Below, piece by piece: positions 49,656-59,669 of a DNA stretch of 64,000 nt. Position numbers and translations under genes: made by a program. The notes beneath the pieces are model-generated. The model searched no databases and had not been told where the DNA came from. It worked only from the letters and a program-made list of their open reading frames with translations. Numbering within the stretch: the first letter of the stretch is position 1; every line of letters begins with the position of its first letter. Source of the stretch: Haematococcus lacustris (taxonomy: Eukaryota > Chlorophyta > Chlorophyceae > Chlamydomonadales > Haematococcaceae); the NCBI GenBank assembly GCA_030144725.1, contig JASKMD010000219.1, positions 186,001-250,000 of the forward strand, read 5' to 3'.

Positions 49656-50014
49656 TAGAAACATCGGAACCCTTGCTAACTATGTAGCAGCACGAGGGGC
49701 TTGGTCTTTGTCGGACTTTGACCGGTCAGTTGTACGTTAGGGCCGTCAGGTTCATGCAGCTTCCTTGTAAATCTCACACAACACACTGATCTTGAACTTG
49801 AACTTGTAGTCGTGGTTGAACTTGAACTTGAACTTGAACTTGAACTTGAACTTGAACTTGAACTGATCTTGAACTTGTAGTCGTGGTTGCGTCAGTGTGT
49901 CTTATGGCGATAAAGAAAAGGTGTCGGTGTGCCTGGGGCCGTGCCGGAGGAATACGATATTGAATGCATTACCGCCAGATCTCAGCGAGGGTCGTCGCAA
50001 TGGAAAGGCAGCTG
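49656..50014. other. Upstream region of the kinase, with TTGAAC repeats
   Basis: The interval between the kinase start and the next transposon is where the kinase promoter should be. It contains about ten TTGAAC/CTTGAA hexamers at 49790-49875, interrupted by GTAGTCGTGG that itself recurs (49807 and 49878). No TATA box stands out. Confidence 0.5.
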
Positions 50015-50337
50015 GTCACCCCCGCCATTGGCTGCACCCCCATGGCTCAAGAGATAACTTTCTAACTCATTTCTGCACGGATGAGGCCGCCGATTTGTGC
50101 GATGAGCTGCTGATGGCCCGAAGAGAGTGCAGACAGCTCCAGCGGTTTGCCGGGTGGCTGGCTCCCAACCAGCGCCGTGTTCTGGAGCTTCGCAGACACA
50201 TTTAGCAACATCTATAGGCAGTAGGGCGTTCCCGGCCAGATATTAATAATACCCAGGTATTAATACCCTGAGGAATTTGAACGAGATATTAATACCTCAC
50301 CGGCCCACCGGCGGCACCCATCAGCGCCACTAGCGCT

Positions 50338-52300
50338 ATGGCTACGCCTGTCAGTCCTACACCCGACACCCAAGACCCACATCCTCCAGCCGAAGCTCGT
50401 GGCTGGACACAACAGCACAAGAAAAAGACAGTCTCTGTCCTCGACCTCCACAACCAGCTGAAGCAGAGCAATGCCGTGCGCGACACGTACCGGATAAAAC
50501 TAGATGTAACCCAGAAGGTCGTCCTCATCGTCTGCCTCCTGTGCGGCGCGAATTTGTCATGCTGCAACCTCAGCCACGCGCAATCTCAGCATGACAAGTA
50601 CTGCAAGCAGCGCCCAGCCGCCGAGCAACCACCACCACTTCCCAACCCAACAGGTCAGTCTTGTGTTGTTGCCTGCTCTATCTTACACCGCTCTCCTCTA
50701 TGTAAACACACGGTTGTCTAAACACATGGTTGTCTTGCCTGCCTCATAGGCAAGCAGGTACATCCAGATGACAAACAACTCTCAGACAAGTATGTGTTGT
50801 TGTTCGTAGCCACCACGGGAACACCACATGCCGCCCTCAAGAACAAGTTTCTCAAGAAAGCCTTTCGTGTCTTGCTTGCTTGCTTGCTGCCTATGCTCTT
50901 GCTTGCTGCCTATGCCTTCTCCACCAGCACCTGGCACTAGCTAGCCCTACACCGCCCCGCCCGGCCCAGCCCAGCCCAGCCCAGCCCAGCCCAGCCCAGC
51001 CCAGCCCAGCCCAGCCCAGCCCAGCCCAGCCCAGCCCGGCCCAGCCCAGCCCAGCCCAGCCCGGCCCGGCCCAGCCCAGCCCAGCCCAGCCCAGCCCAGC
51101 CCAGCCCAGCCCAGCCCAGCCCAGCCCAGCCCAGCCCAGCCCAGCCCAGCCCAGCCCAGCCCAGCCCAGCCCAGCCCAGCCCAGCCCAGCCCAGCCCAGC
51201 CCAGCCCAGCCCAGCCCAGCCCAGCCCAGCCCAGCCCAGCCCAGCCCAGCCCAGCCCAGCCCAGCCCAGCCCAGCCCAGCCCAGCCCAGCCCAGCCCAGC
51301 CCAGCCCAGCCCAGCCCAGCCCAGCCCAGCCCAGCCCAGCCCAGCCCAGCCCAGCCCAGCCCAGCCCAGCCCAGCCCAGCCCAGCCCAGCCCAGCCCAGC
51401 CCAGCCCAGCCCAGCCCAGCCCAGCCCAGCCCAGCCCAGCCCAGCCCAGCCCAGCCCAGCCCAGCCCAGCCCAGCCCAGCCCAGCCCAGCCCAGCCCAGC
51501 CCAGCCCAGCCCAGCCCAGCCCAGCCCAGCCCAGCCCAGCCCAGCCCAGCCCAGCCCAGCCCAGCCCAGCCCAGCCCAGCCCAGCCCAGCCCAGCCCAGC
51601 CCAGCCCAGCCCAGCCCAGCCCAGCCCAGCCCAGCCCAGCCCAGCCCAGCCCAGCCCAGCCCAGCCCAGCCCAGCCCAGCCCAGCCCAGCCCAGCCCAGC
51701 CCAGCCCAGCCCAGCCCAGCCCAGCCCAGCCCAGCCCAGCCCAGCCCAGCCCAGCCCAGCCCAGCCCAGCCCAGCCCAGCCCAGCCCAGCCCAGCCCAGC
51801 CCAGCCCAGCCCAGCCCAGCCCAGCCCAGCCCAGCCCAGCCCAGCCCAGCCCAGCCCAGCCCAGCCCAGCCCAGCCCAGCCCAGCCCAGCCCAGCCCAGC
51901 CCAGCCCAGCCCAGCCCAGCCCTACTCTCTCACCCTGCTCTTCCTACTGAGGTGAGGACCTAGCACCGACAGTGTCGCGCCTAGCTGGTGCTTCATTTGG
52001 TGCAGCCATCCAGGAGCTTAATGCTTTTGAGAATGCCGAAGAGGAGGGCCCAGTCAATGCTTCAAATGTAGACACTCCAGCAGCCAACACAGCCAGAGCA
52101 GCCCTCCTTCACTCCCATCGCAACGCTTGTTGTCAGCGCATGCTTCTACTGCAGCTGCAGAACGCAACTGGTCAATGTGGGGCCACACCTATCACAATGC
52201 CCTACGCAACAACTTCAGCGTGGAGGCCGCAAAGCGTGAAGTGTACCTGAAAGCCAACGTGCCGACAACCGACAGTGATGATGACACGCCAACCGTTTAA
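50338..52300 (+). pseudogene. hAT transposase remnant of element #3
   Basis: The first exon (50338-~50653) has a C2..HC finger (CLLCGANLSCCNLSHAQSQH). After a GT-AG intron, [20 protein letters not shown] and [14 protein letters not shown] correspond to the hAT 'ipF..v....f' region. The core domain is gone, replaced by the CCCAG array. After the array, [20 protein letters not shown] leads, via a frame change, to AERNWSMWGHTYHNALRNNF followed by VEAAKREVYLKAN, the dimerisation domain. It is not functional. Confidence 0.8.
50962..51922. repeat. (CCCAG)n pentamer array, ~192 copies
   Basis: A 0.96-kb array with CCCGG variants only in the first ~110 bp. It occupies the place of the transposase core in hAT #3, probably the expanded descendant of an intron microsatellite (compare CCAG in hAT #2 and CAGCCC in other copies). 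Confidence 0.97.
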
Positions 52301-52802
52301 GACACCCTGATTGACATCATGAATTGAGCATCAACTATAGGGGCTGGCTGTGTGGCGTGGTGTTTTCAGTTCAATTGTGTGTTGCATGTTGCACCAGCCG
52401 CCGTTCCGTTGAACCTGTAACCCTAACAGACTGGTCTAATCGACTAGCGATCCTATGGCTACTCCTTCTTTCTATCACTCCGAAGGTGAACATACCCAAC
52501 CCGACAGGATTCGATCTAGGGACCTCTCGCATAAGTGCCACTTCCAGGTATTAGTTCCGTTTTCATGCGTTATAATAGTTAATAGCCTGCTTTTTAAGAG
52601 ACTTAGTTCCCTATTATGCGCTTAAAAACGCGGGACGCGGACCATTTTAGAAAAGTGCATAGCTGGTTCAAACTGGCTACCGTTGCAAGTCGCGTATGGT
52701 GCTACCACGCCCCGCCCTTCGCTCCAAAACAAAGTGTTGCTCCAGAAGTGCGGCTTCGCCGCACAGAATGTAGCCACAACGCACCTTAAACGGAACTAAA
52801 TC

Positions 52803-53000
52803 AGATAGTGGAAGCGCCCGGGGCGTTTTAGGCCCCCAAAAACGCTCGGCCTCGGCACTGGAGCGTAACAGCTCTCGACCTCAGCCAGCAGCCGCGTCGC
52901 TACGCTCCGCGGCTGCTGGCTTCGGTCTCGAGCTGTTACGCTCCAGCGCCTCGGCCTCGCGTTTTTAGGGCGCCTAAAACTACCGGCGCTTCCACTATCT
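52803..53000. repeat. 198-bp foldback (long inverted repeat)
   Basis: Arms of about 90 bp: AGATAGTGGAAGCGCC at the left and GGCGCTTCCACTATCT at the right, continuing inward with a few mismatches to GCAGCCGCG/CGCGGCTGC around a loop of ~11 bp. It could be a foldback MITE or a structured part of hAT #3. Confidence 0.85.
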
Positions 53001-54582
53001 ACTACTTAATACCTCTAGTACCGGTATTAATACCTCTAGTACCCAAAACATCAGGCAGATATTAATATCGGGCACGCCCTAATAGGCAGCCTGGACACAT
53101 TGCGGCGTGAATGGCGCATCCCGAGTGGACATGTCAACTTTTCAGGTTAGCTCGCATTCGTGTTGCAACGTCTCAGCACGCATCGAAACCCTCTCCCAGC
53201 TCACCTGCTGCATCGAAACCCTCTTCCGGCCTGCTCCCTTGCCCCCCGCCCCAAAGTGTCACCTTTTGTCATCAAACGGCGCCCAATCTGCAGTTCGATG
53301 GCATTGCGGGTTGGGAGCGTGACCGCGACGGCGCATTACTGCTGAACACAGGTTTGGTACACATGTGGCAGCGATTCTAGGTTGCACACGATTTTCTGAT
53401 TATTGGAGCTTGTGGCTCCTGAGCAACCACGAACGGCAAGATTTAGTATAAACTATGCAGAAACTGAGATAATAACTGTGTTTGCCGTTGTGCAGGCCAT
53501 GGTTGACAAGAAAAGGGGGGCAAAGGCTAGATGTGCCGGTGCGCAGAAAGCGAGGGAGGTTATGGCACAGCGCAGGGCTGCTGAGGCTGATGCCAAGGCC
53601 CTGGCTCTTGCCGCTGAGGCTGAGGCCCCGGCACAGGCTGATGCTGGTGCTTATGAGGCACAGTTACACCAGCTGCAGGCTGACCTGCAGCAGAGGGAGC
53701 AACAAGTTGCTGACACCCAACGCTTGCAACATTTACAGCAACAGCTGCAGGACCTCCAGCAGGATGAACTTCAACGTAAGGAGCAGCAGGTGGCTGAGCA
53801 GCAACAGCAGCTGCAGCAGCAGCAGGCAGGCATGCACCTGAGGGAGCAGCAGTTGGCTGAGCAGCAACACCAGGTGCAGCAGAGGGAGCTGCAGGTGGCT
53901 CAGCAGCAACACCAGGTGCAGCAGCAACAGGCAGACATGCTGCAGAGGGAGCAGCGGGTGGCTCAGCAGCAACACCAGGTGCAGCAGCAACAGGCAGACA
54001 TGCAGCAGAGGGAGCAGCAGGTGGCTCAGCAGCAGCACCAGGTGCAGCAGCAACAGGCAGACATGCAGCAGAGGGAGCAGCAGGTGGCTCAGCAGCAACA
54101 CCAGGTGCAGCAGCAACAGGCAGACATGCTGCAGAGGGAGTAGCAGATGGCTCAGCAGCAGCACCAGGTGCAGCAGCAACAGGCAGACATGCAGCAGAGG
54201 GAGCAGCGGGTGGCTCAGCAGCAACACCAGGTGCAGTTGCAGCAGCAGCTGTACAGGCTGCAGCAACAGCTCGAGGCACACAGTGGGGCTGAATTGCAAC
54301 GCGAGGTGCAGCAGCAGCTGGCAGCACAGCAACACCTGTTGCAGCAGCATCAGGCAGACCTGCTACTGAAGCAGCAGCAGGTGGAGAAGCAGCTGCAGGA
54401 GGCGGCAGTCCAGCAAGCTGTCAGCACCAACCACCCCCTCCCAGACCATTCTACATGCTCTCCCCAGGTCCCTGGGTCCCTCAGGTCATCCATCTTGAAG
54501 CGCCCACGTCAGGATATAACACTAGCGCCCATGCCAAGGTACGCAGTTCCCATGCATGCCCTCCCAAGCATCCACCACCACA

Positions 54583-54670
54583 CCACACCACACCACACCA
54601 CACCACACCACACCACACCACACCACACCACACCACACCACACCACACCACACCACACCACACCACACCA
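54583..54670 (+). repeat. (ACCAC)n pentamer tract, ~17 copies
   Basis: Perfect ACCAC units in the putative intron of the Gln-rich gene. Confidence 0.95.
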
Positions 54671-54767
54671 CCTGCTTGTGTGCATGTGCAGGCTCCATAA
54701 TGTAACCCATGCATTGCGCATCCCTGGGCTGCCCTACTCAGCATTGGTGGGTGCCCACCAAAGCCTG

Positions 54768-54915
54768 CTGTTGCGCTACCTGGTGTTGCTACCTGGTGTT
54801 GCTGCTACCTGGTGTTGCTGCTACCTGGTGTTGCGCTACCTGGTGTTGCTACCTGGTGTTGCTACCTGGTGTTGCGTTACCTGGTGGGTGCCCACCAAAG
54901 CCTGCTGTTGCGCAA
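54768..54915 (+). repeat. Short minisatellite (CTACCTGGTGTTG)
   Basis: About nine copies of CTACCTGGTGTTGC-like units, with a 27-bp flank (GGTGCCCACCAAAGCCTGCT...) occurring at both sides of the tract. Confidence 0.8.
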
Positions 54916-56526
54916 CCTGGTGCTTGACGACGCCAGGCAAGCAGCTGTATGCAGTATGCCAGAGGCTGATGTGGAGCGCATGCATGATAATGTGGAGGGG
55001 TGCAGGGCAATGCACCGCATGGTGTTCACACCTGACAGGGAGCAGCCTCAATGGGCCATGGCTGCTTGTGCATGCAGCACGTGCATGAGTGTGCCATGCC
55101 TGCCGTGCATGAAGCCTGACAGTACCACCCCACATGAGCCCATGCCCATGTTTCAAGACACTGTGAAGGAGGTGAGGGAAGACGAAGAGTGTTATGCATT
55201 GTTGATGTTGTTCCATCCCAATTTGCTGCATGATGAGGTGTGCTTTGGCAAACTGACCAACAAACACTGTGAATGATATCGCATGCACATGGGGTGGAAG
55301 AGGCAAGAAGGACGGCGGGAATTGCGTCGTTTAGTGCGCAGAGAGCTGCAGAGTGAGGAGCTGGAGGCTGAATATGAGGCGGACAATTGATGTGTAAGGT
55401 GCATGGGGGTCTACTTTGGAGCATCACAAACGGCCCACACATGAACACAACGCGCTTGTTTCCTGATTACACGATACAAGCCCACACAAGGAGCCGCACT
55501 GAACTTGCAGTCCATCTCTTGCCGTCTTGGTTGGACAGATAACCGGCCGGAAAGTTGCACATTTCATGGAAACTTGACTTGACACGAGTCGCACGCTTGT
55601 TGTCGCACGTTGCGGTGCAGGGACAGCCCACAAGCCGCACCAGCACTCCCAAGCACATTATCAGCACTAGCATTGCACTAGAACACATGTCGGGGGGGGT
55701 CCTGCGCCCGACAAGAAATTCAAAATTTTGAAAAGCTGGGCCGCTGAGCGCGATAGCTATGCGCTGATCACAGCCCTACTAAGCAGGCCAATCCCGGCAC
55801 AACGCGACCAATATTCTCAACACCCCCGCCCGCCCCGGCACAGGTGCACATCAGCCCGAGCAGCCCGCTAGCTTCGCTTTGATGAGCTGCACCGCCCTGC
55901 GCAGAAATCGCTGTAAAACTCTTAAAGACCGGTCGGATAGTTATCAGGGGTGCAGCCAATGGCGGGGGTGACCAGCTGCAGAGACACCTACCACCGCAGC
56001 AGTCAACATTGTGAACACCGTCGGCAAGCACCTCGTCACCCCCGCCATTGGCCGCACCCTGGGCAAAACCTTACTGGTCTTGCGCAGGGCGCTGCAACTC
56101 ACCAGCGCGAGACTAGCGGGCTGCTCGGGCTGATGTGCACCTGTGCCGGGGCCATCGGCATGGACGAACTGAATTGTTCGGATTTCAGGCGTTCCCAATT
56201 ACCTGAAAAACACCCCGCTGTGTTACGAAGCCCGTATCTCCGCAGCCACTCAGTCAAATATTTATGTAAACAGTGCTTTGAACTGAGGAGACTCAAAGCT
56301 ACGAGATGGCAGGCGCAGCAAAAACTATCTCGCTCTCAGCGGTGCTCAGTGCCCGCCCAAAGATCGACATTTGAATTCATGCGATTTCGCCCCATGCGAG
56401 GCGCGCCACACTAGCACGCTTCGCCATACTGTTGTGAGTGGCACCTGCAACGCACAGCAGCAGTCGGAACATGATTTGCTTTTGGCATGTGGACGCGACG
56501 ACGGCAGTCGTGACAACTGGATACCA

Positions 56527-57128
56527 GAAGAAAGAAAGAAGAAAGAAAACTACTCCGGTACAAACCGGCGTGCATTAAGGGAGGAGCTTCCGCCTGTGGC
56601 GCGGCCTGCTCCCACCTCCAAACGTTGGACACAGGCTGGACATGTCCCCACCAAGCTGCCCTAGCTGTAGCCACAGACCACAGCTAGCACCCAAGGCAAA
56701 CAAAGAGGCATGAGAGGAGCAAAGACTAGTGCACTCGGCAGCTGGCCTTATCTCTTCTCCTCGTTGACGAGAGCAATTCCAGCCTTGTCCGCCGGATGTC
56801 GCACTAAAAGCTGAAGTTCAGGCTCCAAAAGTCCAAACTTCAGCTGTGAGCCAACGTCCCGCGTTGAGGTAGCTCTGCTCCCTCCTTGACGACGCCAGCA
56901 ACTCCACAACAACTCGGTGACCCGCAGCGGTCGTGTGCGGCACCCGGACCTCATTTGTATTCCGCTGGACAAAGCGGTGCCCGTTCAAGCCTGGGAAGGC
57001 TTTCCCGTTGCATCCCAATTTATATACCGCTGGGTGCGGTGGTGAGGTAGCTTAGCCAATCCGTGCGACCGAAGTCAACGCGGATTGTTACCAGGGCCAC
57101 CGCGTGGAGGTGCCTCACCGCCAGCCCC
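56527..57128. mobile_element. 602-bp insertion in copy C with an 11-bp flanking repeat
   Basis: Copies A and B run continuously through this point, whereas copy C is interrupted. ACTGGATACCA occurs at both borders (56516-56526 and 57129-57139). The insert begins with an AAG/AAAG-rich run and has no clear inverted ends or TG...CA. On the minus strand it has a TATA-like TATATAAAT (about 57019) and short frames with no recognised domain. The type is unknown; a non-TIR MULE or retroposed fragment would fit the repeat length. Confidence 0.6.
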
Positions 57129-57175
57129 ACTGGATACCACTACTAGCTTTTGGAGCTGCTGCTGGCGCTTGTGCA

Positions 57176-58547
57176 TTACCGCCTGTTACCACGCTTAAAG
57201 AAGATGCTAGGTGCAGTACGTGGTGTTGTCTCACCTTGCTTTGCTGCCCTCGACTTGTTAGCTGCAGGTGGCGCATGCTTACGTGACGTGCTTGCCGCTG
57301 CCAGCTGTTGCTGTTGCTGAGGGGGTGCACAAACAGGCACAGCCAGCTCAGGGGTGGTGCCTGCAGGTGTCAGCTGTTGCTGAGGGGGCGCAGCTGCAGC
57401 AAGCTTTTCACGGATGTGGGTGCACACGTGGCTCAGTAGCTTGGGTACCCTCCAGCTGGTGTGTACCTCCAGCTTATGGAACTGGAGGTATGTCTGAAGC
57501 TGCTTTCCTGTCATCTTCATTGCCTCCTCGACAGTTGTGTGGCCAAAATCATGCCCCCCCAAGGCAAGGGCATGGGCCGCTGCAAGCCGCTCTTGGCACG
57601 CATGGTCACCCACATTAAACACAACCCTCCCCACCTTGTGCGCTGCTTCTGCGACCTGGCGCTCTGCCTTTGCTAACCGCTGTGCTGTAGCTGCGGCATC
57701 CTCCTTATGCCAGCTGCGGCATCCTCCTTACGCAGCTGTGGCATCCTCCTTACGCATCCTCTATACTCCTCAGCACGGAGCTGACCCATATGTTGATGCA
57801 AATCATGAACGTCCACAATCTTAATGGCCTCCTTGCATGTGCGCAGGGACATCAGCTGCAGCAAAGTTGGCAGCTCCATGTACCTGCCACCAACATGCTT
57901 CAGCAGCTGCAACAAGGACTCCACTGGGGCATTGGAGATGGGGCTGGCAAGGTAGTAATGTTGGTCGCCGTTCACAGCCATGGCACGAATGTCAAATGCA
58001 TACTGACGCCAAGTGCCATAAGGGTCCTCTTGCTGCTGCTGCTGCCGCAGCAGCAGCTGCTGTTGCTGCTGCTGCCCATCCTTAGGCGGCGGCAGACGTA
58101 GCTCGGCATGATACACCACATCAACCGCCACTTTCATGCGCGTAGCTGGGTCTGAGCTGCCGATTTTGTTTGGGTGCAGGCCGTCATCCTTGCTGGCCCA
58201 CATGAGCTCGGGCACGAAGAAGCTCTCCCCAACCACTGCCACCACGCTGATCTGAGCAACGGGCTGTTGTCTTGGAGCAGCTGGCTAAGGGTGACGGCCC
58301 ATGGTGGAGACCGATCCTTCTGCCGCTCAAACAGCTGTGACACTGCATCTCCTGCATGCACCCAAACGCGCATCATGGACACCGTTGAGCTGATGTAGCT
58401 GGCCCAGCGGGTGTCACACGGCACTTGGGGCTTGGCGCCCCATGCTCCCATGCCGAGCGGCACCCAATACTGGGCCAGCAACCACAACGCCACATCATAC
58501 ACCTTGCAACACACAACATACACATAGCAACCACAACGCCACATCAT
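57176..58547 (-). pseudogene. Transposase-like ORF of the 'GCGTTCCC' family, frameshifted (copy C)
   Basis: In minus order: PCDTRWASYISSTVSMMRVW (about 58430), then after a frame change VVAVVGESFFVPELMWASKD and VAVDVVYHAELRLPPP, a Gln run, YGTWRQYAFDIRAMAVNGDQ, HYYLASPISNAPVESLLQLL, LPTLLQLMSLRTCKEAIKI, another frame change, then RVVFNVGDHACQERLAAAHA, MKMTGKQLQTYLQFHKLEVH and a basic Gln/Pro/Ala tail to the stop at 57176. A 'DTRW' segment before helices is common in hAT and related DDE transposases, but I cannot name the family. At least two frame changes make this copy inactive. Confidence 0.55.
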
Positions 58548-59043
58548 ACACGTGCAGCCAACGATTGATGTGCCTTTGGAGTGGTCCCAATCATCGTGCG
58601 TTAATCCAATATCTATGTTTCTTTGTTCTGGTGATGCACGTAAGAGTCATCTTGGACAAGAGTGTAGGGAGTTTGGCTGGAGCTCAGCGGTGGGTGGGGT
58701 GGGTGGGGTTGCGAGCCTGGCGCCCACCATTACAGCGATGTAGCGCTGCCGTCAACACTCAAGGGAATCCTCACATCCTCGCCAAGCGGCCTGCACCATC
58801 AGGAAGCTCGCGCAGCAATGTTTGCCGGATTGCGGTAGTGTGCGCCACCGACATGTCGTGCATCGCTAACGGATAGCCAAGGACGTAGCTTACCAGTGTA
58901 GCTAACCACGGTCTGTGATTGGGACACATCCGGGGTCACATGTGGTTGCCCGCATCGAATGACTCCGATGGCACTTCCAGTCTTACAGTAAACGCGCACT
59001 ATCACATTGCAGCATACGCAACAAACGTTACACCAAATGATTG

Positions 59044-59186
59044 ACACCGCGATTTCAATGAGGCGAGGCGAGGCGAGGCGAGGCGACCATGTATGGCCAG
59101 GAATCGTCGACATTTGAAATTAGTGGCCATGATGCACACATGGTCGCCTCGCCTCGCCTCGCCTCGCCTCATTGAAATCGCGGTGT
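59044..59186. repeat. 143-bp foldback with (GAGGC)n arms
   Basis: Left arm ACACCGCGATTTCAATGAGG then GCGAGGC repeats to ACCATGT; right arm is its reverse complement, ending ATTGAAATCGCGGTGT. Arms are ~48 bp around a ~45-bp loop. Confidence 0.85.
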
Positions 59187-59242
59187 GAGTAGATGGGCAG
59201 CAGGTTGCATGAAGATTACCAACCCCATGTTGGGAACGCCTG

Positions 59243-59669
59243 AAGTCATACCTTCTCAGCGACAGCACATCGTGGCAGGCCCGTCCGGTCTGCTGCAGCC
59301 CGGAAGCCGGCCGGGGGGCTGTGGGGCAACATACTTCTTGTATATGTCCAGTCGACGGCATGGGAAGCAGTGGTCTATCCCGTGTTGCCGCTCCGGCCAT
59401 GTGCTCAGTAGTCCTTGACTCTGGTGTGTCCACAGAACAGGATAGAGGCTTACTGCAGGATCTGCCGCTGCAGCTGCCTTTGTTTTCGATGCAACCAATC
59501 AGCCCCTGACATGGCTGCTGTGCCTCCAAGTGCCTTGCTCAGCAGCCAGTGGTGAGGTGGTTGCATGTTGGCAATGCACACATACTCCCATGTGGGCGAC
59601 CGTGCTGAGCCGAGCATAGAGCCCGGGATGTGCCCGACCTGCAGGCTCGCTGGGGTCGGCTCGCTGGAC
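59243..59669. other. Upstream region of CDC123
   Basis: No coding exon seen; presumed promoter and 5' UTR of CDC123. Confidence 0.4.

Larger units (their letters stand above)
50222..53081 (+). mobile_element. hAT transposon #3, 2.86 kb, nested in copy 2
   Basis: 8-bp target duplication ATAGGCAG at 50214-50221 and 53082-53089. Ends are TAGGGCGTTCCCGGCCAGAT (left) and TAGGGCGTGCCCGATATTAA (right, inward), each followed by several GGTATTAATACC palindromes as subterminal repeats. It contains a transposase remnant, a pentamer array and a foldback. Confidence 0.92.
53500..55390 (+). pseudogene. Gln-rich coiled-coil ORF carried by 'GTCACCCCC' copy 2
   Basis: After an acceptor-like GTGCAG, an ATG at 53500 starts MVDKKRGAKARCAGAQKARE and runs into about ten copies of a 21-residue unit (VAQQQHQVQQQQADMQQREQ plus one), a long coiled coil encoded by 63-bp repeats. 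One TAG (54141-54143) stands where repeats have CAG. The frame reaches ILKRPRQDITLAP and a GTACGC donor near 54539. After an intron with two minisatellites, an exon from about 54957 encodes EADVERMHDNVEGCRAMHRM, a Cys cluster (ACACSTCMSVPCLPC) and, past an in-frame TGA (55274-55276), a basic/acidic tail to 55390. I do not recognise it. It is the only candidate protein of this transposon. Confidence 0.5.
50015..55972. mobile_element. Unclassified DNA transposon, family 'GTCACCCCC', copy 2 (5.96 kb, composite)
   Basis: Perfect 26-bp inverted repeats at 50015-50040 and 55947-55972 (GTCACCCCCGCCATTGGCTG and six more matching bases) are flanked by CAGCTG on both sides (50009-50014 and 55973-55978). 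Without the nested hAT #3 (50222-53081) the element is ~3.1 kb and carries one broken two-exon frame (53500-55390). Confidence 0.88.
56035..59242. mobile_element. Truncated 'GTCACCCCC' copy 3, invaded by repeat family copy C
   Basis: A left terminus (GTCACCCCCGCCATTGGCCG) lies at 56035, outward-facing to the right end of copy 2 and only 62 bp from it. About 70 bp of its subterminal sequence (AGCGGGCTGCTCGGGCTGAT region, 56115-56150) match the right subterminal region of copy 2, confirming the same family. From 56186 it is replaced by copy C; no matching right end is in the window. Confidence 0.6.
56186..59242 (-). mobile_element. Repeat family 'GCGTTCCC', copy C
   Basis: It begins CAGGCGTTCCCAATTACC at 56186. 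A matching inverted terminus (TTGGGAACGCCTG) occurs at 59230-59242, so the two may be inverted ends about 3.06 kb apart. The 8-bp flan ks (TCGGATTT and AAGTCATA) do not match, which leaves the right limit uncertain. The minus strand carries the longest version of the family's protein. It contains a 602-bp secondary insertion (56527-57128). Confidence 0.6.

Noticed and set aside
49897..50205. 103-codon plus-strand frame across the left end of copy 2
   Set aside because: It runs through the target duplication and terminal repeat of the transposon, so it cannot be an ancestral gene; it is probably chance.
50880..51950. 356-codon Pro-Ala-Gln-Pro-Ser frame
   Set aside because: Reading of the CCCAG array inside a broken hAT element.
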